Assembly (NCBI GenBank): GCA_017650305.1
Contig: JAGCFD010000013.1
Span: forward strand, 1-32,922
Length of the DNA: 32,922 nt
From: Bacteroidales bacterium
GTDB taxonomy: Bacteria > Bacteroidota > Bacteroidia > Bacteroidales > WCHB1-69
Direction of reading: 5' to 3'
Shown in pieces: positions 1-9,200 of this stretch. The position numbers and the translations under genes were made by a program. Numbering within the stretch: position 1 is the first letter of the stretch; each line of letters opens with the position of its first letter. A model generated the notes under the pieces. The model saw nothing but the letters and a program-made list of their open reading frames with translations. It had not been told where the DNA came from and did no database searches.

Positions 1-389
1 CCGACTATCTTCGCGCCAACGACCACTATTACGAGCGTTACGTCATCAGTGTCGATGAGAATTCGCCCGAATGCATCCGTCGTCCCAAGCGTGCGGGCGA
101 CGAAGCCTACCTCTACGGCTGGGGGCCCAACGAGTACCAGCCGCTGGGCGACTTGGCCGATTTCGAATACACTGACCGCCTCCACGAAATCAAACAGCCC
201 TGTCTGATTTGCAGCGGCACCCGCGATATCTGCACCCCTGTGGTGGCTGCCTCGCTCTACGAAAACATCCCGAACAGCCGCTGGGAAGTCTTCAAAGGCG
301 CCCGCCACACCTGTTTTGTGGAACAGACCGACAAGTATTGCGCGATTTTGGAAAAATGGCTGGAAGATAATGACGGGGCAAATGTTTAG
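1..389 (+). CDS. alpha/beta hydrolase (proline iminopeptidase-like, S33), 3' end only
   Basis: The reading frame is open from base 3, so the gene starts before the window and only the last 128 or so residues are visible. The visible part is the C-terminal half of an alpha/beta-hydrolase fold. SGTRDICTP carries the usual acid of the catalytic triad (the Asp after GTR), and GARHTCF carries the catalytic His about 35 residues later. This spacing and the final LEKWLE helix are typical of proline iminopeptidase-like S33 hydrolases. The nucleophile elbow (GxSxG) lies outside the window, so substrate class cannot be fixed; an esterase or another small-molecule hydrolase is equally possible. It is convergent with tcdA, with only 14 bp between the stop codons. 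Confidence 0.75.
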   Translation, partial: DYLRANDHYYERYVISVDENSPECIRRPKRAGDEAYLYGWGPNEYQPLGDLADFEYTDRLHEIKQPCLICSGTRDICTPVVAASLYENIPNSRWEVFKGARHTCFVEQTDKYCAILEKWLEDNDGANV

Positions 390-403
390 ACGAACAATTG
401 TCT

Positions 404-1210
404 TTAAATGTCTGATGAATTGATGTCATTCATCACTAATCCGGCAAGCATAAAGCCGAAAATGGCCGTGATATGTGCCGAGGTGCCGTTGATCTGGGCT
501 TTCGATGAGCACCATTCGTGATTGATGAGATTGGGATTGCCGGCGGCGATAGTGGCCTTGGGACACATGCAGGCGCTTGTGCCACAGGTGCTTGCGGTAC
601 CTTTGTTCGACAGCACCTCGGGCGAGAACACGCAGAGGAACTTTTTCTTCGGATAGGTTTTCGCTTTTCTGAGACGCCTGCGAATGATGCTGGCCAAAGG
701 ACAACCATACACCTTCCAAAACTCGGCCACCTGAATCTTGGTCGGATCCATTTTGAGTGCGGCCCCCATGGCGGAGAATAGTTTGCCCGGACATTCCGTG
801 GCGTGCAGGATAAGGTGAATCTTGTCCTTGAGGCTGTCGATGGCGTCAATGATGTAGTCGTAAGTCTCGAGTTGGAAAAACTCGGCGTTCTCGGCGGAAT
901 AAATCTCCTGCACAGCGTTGATTTCGGCTTTGGGATTAATCTCCAAAAGACGTTCCTTTAGCGCCTCCACCTTAACTTTTCCCACCGTCTTGGTGGTGGC
1001 TTGCAACTGCCGGTTGATATTGGTGATGCACACGCGATCGCTGTCCACTATGGTAAGGTGGCTGATTCCGCTTCGCACCAGACTCTCGGCACACCAGCTG
1101 CCCACTCCGCCCACGCCAAAGATGATGACGCGTTTGTTCGAGACACGCTCCATCGTCTCCTCGCCCAAAAGCAGGTTCAAACGGTTGAATATGGGGTTTT
1201 GTACACTCAT
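404..1210 (-). CDS. tcdA: tRNA threonylcarbamoyladenosine dehydratase TcdA (ThiF/E1-like)
   Basis: Predicted 268-residue cytoplasmic enzyme of the ThiF/MoeB/E1 superfamily. TcdA (CsdL) uses ATP to dehydrate t6A37 of ANN-decoding tRNAs to the cyclic form ct6A. The nucleotide-binding loop GVGGVGSW is at residues 32-39, the acidic residue ending beta-2 is in IVDSD (about 56), and NINRQ (64-68) matches the family ATP-binding motif. Near the C-terminus, a Cys pair (SACMCPKA) and GNPNLINHEW fit the TcdA subgroup rather than ThiF or MoeB. The frame extends 34 codons upstream to 1312. I prefer the ATG at 1210 because homology to the family begins there (MSVQNPIFNRLNLLLG) and a -7 element lies just upstream at 1234-1241. 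ThiF-like alternatives are possible, but no thiamine or molybdopterin genes are nearby. Confidence 0.88.
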   Translation of the reverse strand: MSVQNPIFNRLNLLLGEETMERVSNKRVIIFGVGGVGSWCAESLVRSGISHLTIVDSDRVCITNINRQLQATTKTVGKVKVEALKERLLEINPKAEINAVQEIYSAENAEFFQLETYDYIIDAIDSLKDKIHLILHATECPGKLFSAMGAALKMDPTKIQVAEFWKVYGCPLASIIRRRLRKAKTYPKKKFLCVFSPEVLSNKGTASTCGTSACMCPKATIAAGNPNLINHEWCSSKAQINGTSAHITAIFGFMLAGLVMNDINSSDI

Positions 1211-1233
1211 ACTATGGTAGTTATTTGAGGCGG

Positions 1234-1241
1234 CAAAGATA
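1234..1241 (-). promoter_or_regulatory. Bacteroidota -7 promoter element for tcdA
   Basis: On the minus strand the sequence reads TATCTTTG followed by CC, a match to the Bacteroidota -7 consensus TAnnTTTG. It lies about 24 bp upstream of the preferred tcdA ATG at 1210 and inside the longer open frame, which supports the shorter start. I see no clear -33 TTTG. Confidence 0.6.
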
Positions 1242-1342
1242 GTGTTTTTAGACGAATTCTTAAACCCAAAAGAAACAATCACGATGAATCTGACCTGGTC
1301 TGGCGGCAACATTACGGAATAACAGGGTCTAATGACTTGTTT

Positions 1343-1870
1343 CTATGTCTTCAAAAGCCAATGCTCCCGCTCCACTATCCTTGACAAAGCAGATTCCAAT
1401 CGATCGACATCCTCTCCCGTCCATCCGAGCCCACCCTCACAAATCACTATTCGGTCTCCTTGCTTGGGGAAAATCCGAAGTCTGTCAAGGCTGCGTCCGC
1501 CCGGAAGCACAGACCAACTCATCCCTTCGAATGGAACCACCACTCTGTGCTGACGGTTCAAAAGCGTGAAATGTACGACTCTGATTTCCTGTCTCAAATA
1601 ATCAAAACTTACAGATTCCACTAAGCTCCCTTTGTTGATAAGGGAATAGTACAAGGCAAAGCCCAAAGATATGAGATAAACGAGCGGCTTTTTAAAAAGA
1701 GAAGGCATCAAGCCTTTGTCAAACAAAGAGACCAAGAAGAATCCTGCAAGAATAATGAAAGTAATCATGGCAAGACGGAGATACCATCTTGACACTATGG
1801 ATAATTTGCGTTTGCTTCGGCGGATAGTCCGAACATAACGGGGATATTGTCTGGGCTGGGCTTCTTCCAT
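1343..1870 (-). CDS. hypothetical protein with two membrane helices
   Basis: A 175-residue protein I do not recognise. A basic N-terminus (RTIRRSKRKLS, about 14-24) precedes a hydrophobic segment at roughly 31-50 (ITFIILAGFFLVSLF). A second follows at about 60-78 (PLVYLISLGFALYYSLI). The remaining ~95 residues are soluble and beta-rich (SVSFDYLRQEIRVV, RHRVVVPFEG-like pattern), resembling the layout of small membrane-anchored PH-like proteins; that resemblance is only an impression. The basic start suggests an N-in helical hairpin with both ends in the cytoplasm. A -7 element sits 20 bp upstream of the ATG, so it is probably transcribed alone. It lies downstream of the non-coding hairpin region and upstream of tcdA on the same strand. 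Confidence 0.7.
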   Translation of the reverse strand: MEEAQPRQYPRYVRTIRRSKRKLSIVSRWYLRLAMITFIILAGFFLVSLFDKGLMPSLFKKPLVYLISLGFALYYSLINKGSLVESVSFDYLRQEIRVVHFTLLNRQHRVVVPFEGMSWSVLPGGRSLDRLRIFPKQGDRIVICEGGLGWTGEDVDRLESALSRIVEREHWLLKT

Positions 1871-1889
1871 TTTCCTGCTTTTCAGTCCG

Positions 1890-1897
1890 CAAAAATA
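1890..1897 (-). promoter_or_regulatory. -7 promoter element for the 175-aa membrane protein
   Basis: The minus strand reads TATTTTTG followed by CGG, a match to TAnnTTTG. It is 20 bp upstream of the ATG at 1870. A TTTG lies further upstream, but closer than the usual 19-21 bp spacing. Confidence 0.6.
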
Positions 1898-2055
1898 AAC
1901 ATTTCTTTCAAACGTGCCGTTGTTGTATTAGATAATGCGTGTTTTGCAGCGTAAAAGTCCCGTCCCACTGCGGCGTCAACCGCTACGCCTCCGACCCTCG
2001 CATCGGGTTGATGGACAGCACCGTGTCGGTGGAGGCATTGGTAAGAGGGGAGCAT

Positions 2056-2070
2056 ATCCCCGTAGGGGAT
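2056..2070. repeat. hairpin 1: ATCCCC-GTA-GGGGAT
   Basis: Six-base perfect arms around a 3-base loop. Read on the minus strand it becomes a CCCCTACGGGG core preceded by CTACAGAGATGCAT, the same layout as hairpin 4 on the plus strand. Hairpins 1 and 4 therefore look like two copies of one element in inverted orientation. Confidence 0.7.
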
Positions 2071-2110
2071 GCATCTCTGTAGAAAAAACGGATGCACACG
2101 TGCGGTTTCA

Positions 2111-2127
2111 AATCTCCTTAGGAGATT
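2111..2127. repeat. hairpin 2: AATCTCCT-T-AGGAGATT
   Basis: Eight-base perfect arms around a single T. It lies between hairpins 1 and 3 and has a different core (CTCCT/AGGAG), so it may be a diverged copy or a separate palindrome. There is no adjacent T-run, so it is not an obvious terminator. Confidence 0.65.
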
Positions 2128-2168
2128 CATTTTCAACGGGTTGCCAGAATATTGTTGTGCCCGATATG

Positions 2169-2186
2169 CAACCCCATACGGGGTTG
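2169..2186. repeat. hairpin 3: CAACCCC-ATAC-GGGGTTG
   Basis: Seven-base perfect arms around a 4-base loop, preceded by GATATG. The CCCC/GGGG core matches hairpins 1 and 4. Confidence 0.7.
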
Positions 2187-2210
2187 TGGGGGATGCCGCA
2201 TCGCCAACGG

Positions 2211-2239
2211 CTACAGATAGGGAACCCCTAATGGGGTTC
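2211..2239. repeat. hairpin 4 with CTACAGA tag: GAACCCC-TAAT-GGGGTTC
   Basis: The tag CTACAGA at 2211-2217 is followed by seven-base arms (2222-2228 and 2233-2239) around TAAT. The tag plus hairpin matches the reverse complement of 2056-2082, giving an inverted pair of the same element about 150 bp apart. Confidence 0.7.
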
Positions 2240-2400
2240 GGTTTTAAACAACGCGTATTTTTACAGCATTTTCTTGCCCGAACCCCCAACTGGTAGAGAT
2301 GCTGGAGCGGGTAAAGGCCCCTCGCTGAGAATCGGCTCAAACCATTGCGGAAAACAGGGATTATCGGTGCGGGTTGAGCTGATAATTTGCAAAAAATTAC

Positions 2401-2408
2401 TACTTTTG
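2401..2408 (+). promoter_or_regulatory. -7 promoter element for the SDR gene
   Basis: TACTTTTG matches TAnnTTTG, about 98 bp upstream of the SDR start. It is bracketed by a 9-bp inverted repeat (TATCGGTGC at 2362-2370, GCACCGATA at 2408-2416) that spans the region where RNA polymerase would bind. This is a possible operator or a 5' stem. Confidence 0.6.
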
Positions 2409-2505
2409 CACCGATACGGAATAGAACAACCTGCACGCTTTCAAGCAGATATTCATTTCGCAGTACGAATTCGCCACGGAAGAGTATTTCTAACAGAGTA
2501 TAGAT

Positions 2506-3219
2506 ATGGATTTCAACAACAAAATTGCCGTCGTCACGGGCGGCGCGCAAGGCATCGGACGATGCATAGCCGAGGAGTTCCGGAAAGCCGGGGCCACCGT
2601 TTGTGTCATCGACAAGCAGCCGGGCGACCACTTCGTCGGCGACCTTGCCGACAAGGAGGTGCTGGAACGGTTCGCAAAGGAGGTAATCTCAAAGCACGGC
2701 CGCGTGGACTACCTCGTCAACAACGCCCTGCCGCTGATGAAGGGGCTTGCGGAGTGCAGCTACGAGGAGTTCCAGTATGCCCTGAGCGTGGGCGTGACAG
2801 CCCCGTTCTACCTCGCCAAACTTTTCGTCCCTTATTTCGCTGAAGGTGCCGCCATCGTCAACATCTCCTCCTCCCGCGACCGTATGAGTCAGCCGCAGAC
2901 CGAGAGCTACACGGCCGCCAAGGGAGGCATCGCCGCCTTGACTCACGCATTGGCAGTCAGCTTGGCTGGACAGGTGCGTGTCAACTCCATCTCCCCGGGC
3001 TGGATCGACACCCAGTACACCGTCTATGAGGGTCCCGACGCCGTGCAGCAGCCGGCGGGCCGCGTGGGCAATCCCCTGGACATCGCCAATATGGTGCTGT
3101 ATCTCTGCTCCGACAAGGCCGGCTTTATCACCGGCGAGAACATCTGCATCGACGGCGGCATGACCCGCCAGATGATTTATCACGGGGACAATGGGTGGAG
3201 GTTGTCGCCAGAAGGGTGA
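2506..3219 (+). CDS. SDR family NAD(P)-dependent oxidoreductase
   Basis: A 237-residue classical short-chain dehydrogenase/reductase. TGGAQGIG at residues 11-18 is the dinucleotide-binding motif, and LVNNA at 70-74 is the family NNAG-type stabilising motif. A Ser cluster at 121-123 (ISSS), Tyr135 and Lys139 (SYTAAKGG) form the catalytic set. SPGWIDT (163-169) is the usual motif after beta-6. Asp36 at the end of beta-2 (VCVID) suggests a preference for NAD(H). Length is slightly short for the family (~250). The substrate cannot be deduced: the gene has its own promoter and no metabolic neighbours, and lies convergent to the alpha-2-macroglobulin gene. Confidence 0.85.
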   Translation: MDFNNKIAVVTGGAQGIGRCIAEEFRKAGATVCVIDKQPGDHFVGDLADKEVLERFAKEVISKHGRVDYLVNNALPLMKGLAECSYEEFQYALSVGVTAPFYLAKLFVPYFAEGAAIVNISSSRDRMSQPQTESYTAAKGGIAALTHALAVSLAGQVRVNSISPGWIDTQYTVYEGPDAVQQPAGRVGNPLDIANMVLYLCSDKAGFITGENICIDGGMTRQMIYHGDNGWRLSPEG

Positions 3220-3281
3220 CAAGAAGTCCATCAACCCCCTCCAAAAACACCATACATGAGGAAGGTGGGGATATCAATTCC

Positions 3282-6200
3282 TCACTTCACCTTTATCCGC
3301 ACCCCGGCCGAATGCGACTGAAACTCCGGCGCATACATGCACTCGATGTGCGTGATGCCGTTGCTGAAGTCGCCCGACTGCGTGGCGAAGAGGGTGTACT
3401 CGAAGACGTATTTGCCCTTCGGCATCCAATCAATGAAAAAGTGGGTGGCCGCATCACGCGTGGACTCATAGTACCATAGCCCACCTTGGTATTTGTACTG
3501 CGAGAAGACGTTGACCGGCTCGAAGGTGGCGGCACGCATATCCTTGAGGTGTACAAACTCCATGTCGCGGTCGGCGGTGATGACCACCCGCACGCGCACC
3601 TTGTCGCCCTTTTGCAGTGGCTGCTCAGCCGTGATAGCCTTCAGCACCTCGCCCTTGTCGGTGTTCTCCACCTTGAAGAGCTGCTTCTCGATGACCAGGT
3701 TCTTGTCGTCGCTACGGGTGATCTTGTCCAAGTTCTCGAAATACTGCCAGTAGAGGCCGCCCCATGCTGGGCCGTCGGTACCTTTCTCGATGCGGACGTT
3801 GGCCTTGTCGGCAGTGATCTCCTCACCCGTCCAGGCTTTCTTGAAGTAGCCGGTACCCGTCTCTGCCTGCACAGTCTCGTCGGGCAGGCGCACACTCCCA
3901 ACCGTGACTGACACGGTCTTATCGTCCGCCACCAACGTCTTGTTCAGCAGCAGCGAATATACGGCCTCGGTAGTCGATTTGGTAGTGCCCCAATGTTGTG
4001 TCTGTTTCTGCTTGAGAAGCCACAACTGCATCTGCGCCAGCGACTCCTGGTCTTCCGGCGTGATGGTGTGGAACGCCTCGATCAGCATCGCCTGCCGCTC
4101 CACGGGCTGCTCGTACCAGAACCATCCCCCACCCTGCTTCTTCCAGAACATGCCCAGCTCCTCACTGTGCTGGGCCATGCTCTTGAGGTAGGCCACAATC
4201 TCTTTCGCCACCTTCTGGTCGCCATTGCGCCAAGCGGTGAGCGCAATCATGGCCTGCGTGTAGAAAGACTCTGACTTCCAGCCTTTCAACAATGCCTTGT
4301 AGCAGGTGTCGTAGGCGGCCTTGTATTTCGAATCCAGATTCTGCTTGTAGAAACTGCGGGCGTAGAGGTAGTGGGTTTCGTCAATATAGCTGTAGTGATA
4401 CTTCTTGCGGTCGAGGTAGCGCTGGTACATCTGCGCGTCCATGTAGGAAACGGCGTTGCGGAGCGTGCTGTTGGCCACGTCGGTGCTCACGCCGAGGGCT
4501 TTGAGATGGCCGAAACCCGCCACGATATGCCGCGTGATGAAGTCGCTGCTCTTGCCGCCGGAAAACCATGGCCAGCCGCCGTCGCCGTTCTGCGCCTGCT
4601 GCAGCTTCCTCAGTGTGGAAGCCTCTTCCTTGGCCATCCGCTTGAAGTTGAACATGGCGGCCAAGGCCTGCTTGTTGGCCCCCTCGCGCTGCGCGTCGAG
4701 TACCCACGGGGTCTCCTCCAGCACCACCTGCTTGAGCTCTTGGTTTTTCTCCAAGGCGGAGCAGAAAGCATCGGGCGACTCCACCTGCCAGCGGTTGAAG
4801 ACCTCCTCGATGATGGGATTGGCCTTCAAGATGTGCGTGGCCAATGCGTTGGCGTAGTAGCGACTGAAGCGCTGTTCGTTGCACTCGTATGGGTATTCCA
4901 TCATGTAGGGCATCGCCTGGATGGCGTACCAGACGGGGTTGGGCGTGCATTCCACCGTAAGGCGGTAATGTTTCAATGTAGAGACGCGCCATGGCACGTC
5001 TCTACCGTCAGAGGTACCGAAAGACTCCCGCAATTTATTGAACGTAAACATCTTCGAGCCTTTGCCCGAGATATAGAACGGCATCGTCTCGGTCACCATC
5101 ATGCGGTTGGTGAGCACGGGAAGGGTCTTTTCCTCGCCGTCGCCGACCACATCCTGCGGGTCGGTGTTGTGGGCGACGATACGGTAGGTGACAGCGGGCA
5201 CATCCGAGGGCACCACGATGCGGAAATGGATTTCGGAGGAGGTACCGGCAGGCACGTCATATTGTTGGGTGCCGTCTGTAGAGACGCGCCATGGCACGTC
5301 TCTACGGTCCGAATCCCTCATGACCATCGAAACCGGTTGGTTGTTCACAGCATTGAACATCTGCAATGTCACGTAGCCGCAAATATTCCGGCCGCTCATG
5401 TTCACAACCTTGGCGGAGAAGTCCATGGTGTCGCCCTCACGGAGGAAGCGCGGCGCGTTGGGCACGATCATGACGTCCTTGGCGGTCTGCACGAACTTCT
5501 CAAAGCGACCGCATTGGAGGTCGGGGTTGTGGGCCACCCCCTGCATCTTCCATTTGGTAAGCGCGTCGGGCATGGTGAAGCTGATGAAGACATCGCCACG
5601 CTCATCGGTGCGTAGCTGCGGGTAGAAGAAGGCAGTCTCGGCGAAGTTGGTGCGAATCTGCTCGGCAGGAGAATCTGAAGCACCTCCGGCAGCGCTCTGG
5701 ACAACAGCCTTGGCAGCCATGGGCGCAGAATCACCCCACTCATAACTCACGGCCATATCCACAGATTCTTCCACGGCAAGCTCTACATAGTCCACATCAG
5801 AATTCGACACACGTACACCATCCACTATCGTTTGAACTCCTTCACTGCGGTTGCCGCGCACGGCCATCATCTTTCCATAGTTACGCGTGCATGGAGCCGC
5901 AGAAAATCTCAACCAATCTCTTGTCAAGAAGAGCGAATAGGCAAGATTAAGATCCCGGTAATTGTATTTACTGAAAAATCTCCCAAAATCGAAGGTCTGA
6001 AAATCATCTTGGCTTCTGTTCCATGGAACAAAGAAGCTTAAACTATGATCATTACGACTCCCCAGCGCATCCAAGGCCATATCATACATCGAACACAACA
6101 GCTCTGCAGACAAAGGCTTACCATCCTTATCGGTTAGGCGGATCTGATACTCCTCCAGACTGCCCGGCAAGGTCTTGTCGCGGAATCGCAGGAATTCAAA

Positions 6201-9200
6201 CCGGATGTCCTTCCTGTCATCCGTGACCGAGACAGTTCTGGACTCTTCAGTCAGTTCATATTGGCTGGCACAAAGAAGATGGACGTTCAGACCTCCCATG
6301 TCAGCGGCAGTAACCGGATAGGTAATCGTTTGGGTGCTTCCATGCAGCGTGATCCACTTGGCAAATACTTTTTCATTGTGGGCATAGATCTCGCACAACA
6401 CATTAGCATCAGAGAGGATGCTTCCGACTGTAACCGTCAGGGTCTCGCCCACATTGACAGAATTGTCCATCACGGCCCACAACTGCTTATATGCCGTGCA
6501 TTTCTTACTCCCTTCCTGATAAATGTGCGTATAATCTTCTGCTTCTATGCGATTCCCATGGTCATCTTCGGTACTGAACAGCACCTTGTAGTAACCATCC
6601 GGCAAATTCTGCAGATCAGGGAATGTGAAATAGGCGGCAGCATCTTTGCTTACCTGGATCGTACCCTTCTGTATAGAGACAGCAGGCCAGTTCTCGAACT
6701 TTGCTTCCCCATGGAAAGCAATCCAAGGGAATTTCTTTTGTATCAAGTTCGTATCGGAAATCATCACATCCGACGGAGCTATAGCATAACTTTTGTACTG
6801 GTCTGGGGTTTGCAAACGGAAAACTTCATATCTGACCATGCCATTCTGCGCTTTACCAGCCGTGTTGGTCAGCGAAATCCGATATCGGTTGTCTGTTTTA
6901 TTGGCCGCAATATCACTCGGCATATCACATGACAGCAAAAGGTTTCGGCTGCTCACACACACCACCGTGCTGCCACTATGAGTCTCGCCATTGATGTCGG
7001 TGACATCCACCAAAACCTCATAACGATAAAGCGGGATATAACGACGCAGCGCCATATCCTCCTCTGTGGGGAAGATGATCTGGAAATGGCCATCATCATC
7101 GGTTTGCAGGGTGCCTTGCGCCACCGTGAGCTGTTCAGGGGTCGGGATCCAGTAGTAGCTTCGCCACCACGGGAAAGAGGTGGTGCGGGTCACACGGTAG
7201 CTCACCAAGGCGCCATCCAGCGGATAGCCTGCCAACGCCATGGCGCTACCCTTCACCATCACCTCCTGCCCAATGGAGAAGGTCTCCTCCGGCATTTCCA
7301 CCTCCACCTCAAAGGCTGGCAGCTTGTACTCCTCCACCGAAATCGTATGACAGAAGGATTGCTCGCCCACATAAACAAACATTTGGTACGTGCCTGTCAG
7401 CCCGCCCTCAGGCAAGGTAAACTCGCCGGACACCGAACCGAACTCATTAGTTCTCAGCTCCATCTCTTCCACATCTTGGTAATTCACATCCTTCAGCACG
7501 ACTTTAACAGGGGTGTCGGCGAGCAGGACGGAATGATCATCTTTAAAAATATACTCAAAGATGCCTTTAAAATAAACCGTTTGTGCGGGACGATACAGCG
7601 TACGATCCGTGAAAAGATGGGCATTGATGCGTTCTTCCCCCTTCTTTTCTCCAAGTTCCCACCAGGAAAAACCACCAACATCGAGCATCTGCCCATGCCA
7701 TGAGACCTTAAAATCTTTACTACCCGAATAACGACCTTTGTTCAAAAACTCGAAACGGCAGAATCCATCGTTGTCTGTGGTCTTGACGACAGTCTGATTG
7801 TTGTTGGTGGTCATGGTGACCTTGGCATTGGACAATGGCTTGCCCGTCTGTTGATGCAAGACCAGAATTTCCAAGCCGTGTTCCGTGCTGCGCCTCATAA
7901 CCTCGATATCACCAATCTGGAAATGATTACATTCACGAGGCGTGTGGGCATCCCATTTGGAGAAAGGCTGGTCAGAAACCAAAAGCCAATAAGCTCCTGC
8001 CGGTAACTCGGGCATCACATACAGTCCCGTATGATTAATCATGTCCTCTTCATCCAAAAGATCCACCACCTCTTGATAAACCGCTTTCGCAGCAGTAATA
8101 TATTCCATAAGTTGATTGTTATTCTTCCACCCGGACACACTCGTGGCTTTCACCACCTTCACATACATCTTTTGGCAGTTGGCGAAACTGATGCGCCAAA
8201 GGGAAGGCGATCCCGTGGGGAAGCATGAATTGCGATGGGCAAAGGGAGAAACGGAGATAGTCCGTTCATACAATTGGCTAACAGCTCTATTCACCTCTTC
8301 TTTATATAAGGAACTGCCAGAAGCATTGACAGCGATCTTCAGCCAAGACTCGGCCTTGACCAAGTCGTCGCGATGCACAGATAAAGCGTACTCATCATAA
8401 CGTTCGCGAATTGTCTGTTCATTATATCGATTCATATACAACGAACCGATCTTATAGGCAATATAACCATAACCTTGCATGGATTCGCACTCTTTCGACC
8501 ATTCTTCCAGATGCTGGATATACCAATCCAATGAATTATCGGGAGCAAGCCCTTGACCACGCATGAAATCGTATCGTTCAATGGTCAGCATGATGAAATC
8601 CTTCTCTTGACGGCGAGTCAGATGATAACTCGTAAGATCTTGATATATAGATAATATCATCTCCAGCACAGAAGATGCAGGCGTGACAGACAAGGGCATT
8701 CCCAGAAATTGGATGTTGTTCCAAAGAAGCTCTTTGGGAAGAGACCGATCCGGACGTTCATCACGCAAATCGGAAACCAGATATTCGAGCGTTCGATAGG
8801 CCAGCACCTCGTATAATGTTTTGACTTGTAACCGTTTCTCATTTTTCTGCAGCAGAACAGTATAGGACTTTGCATCGACCGCTTTCAGCATGTCGGCATG
8901 TTCCAATGAAGCCAAATACTCCTCCCGTGTACGCTGTTCGAGTGTCTTCGCGTCCCACTCCTTGAAATCGGCGGGCGTCTCGTCGGCAATATGGGTACGA
9001 TTCTGGATTTCCCAGCGGTTTCCTTGGTAATACTCCCTCAAGAACTGCCCCATACAGCTGTGCCAGATAGCGTTGGCGACCGGGTCTTGTTTGGTCAATT
9101 CCAAGTTTTGGTTGATAAGTTGCCAAACCGTGTCGGCACAATCGTCGTATTTGGCAGATCCCAGCTCTATCTGTTTCCAGATATCGGCTATCTGCTGCGG

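Larger units (their letters stand above)
1898..2505. other. non-coding hairpin-rich region between the membrane protein and the SDR gene
   Basis: About 600 bp with no believable gene. Open frames exist on both strands, but they run across the hairpins and into the SDR gene on the opposite strand. The region contains four short perfect palindromes (2056-2070, 2111-2127, 2169-2186, 2222-2239). Two copies of a CTACAGA tag lie in opposite orientations (2076-2082 minus, 2211-2217 plus), each next to a CCCC-TAN-GGGG hairpin. The last 140 bp carry the SDR promoter and a 9-bp inverted repeat. A G+C-rich stretch at about 1950-2040 shows no feature I can name. Confidence 0.6.

Noticed and set aside
1882..2631. 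A 249-codon minus-strand frame through the hairpin region
   Set aside because: It would overlap the start of the SDR gene and its promoter on the opposite strand and is built largely from translated hairpin repeats. I treat the region as non-coding.
4978..5305. The two identical palindromes as an assembly artefact or local duplication
   Set aside because: The flanking sequences on both sides differ, the gene stays in frame, and a related copy with a different, compensated core exists 26 kb away. An artefact would not give this pattern, though read-level confirmation was not possible.
4371..5615. A 414-codon open frame antisense to the alpha-2-macroglobulin gene
   Set aside because: It runs over the thioester-domain coding region and through both palindromes. 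The palindromes keep frames open on both strands, which explains its length.
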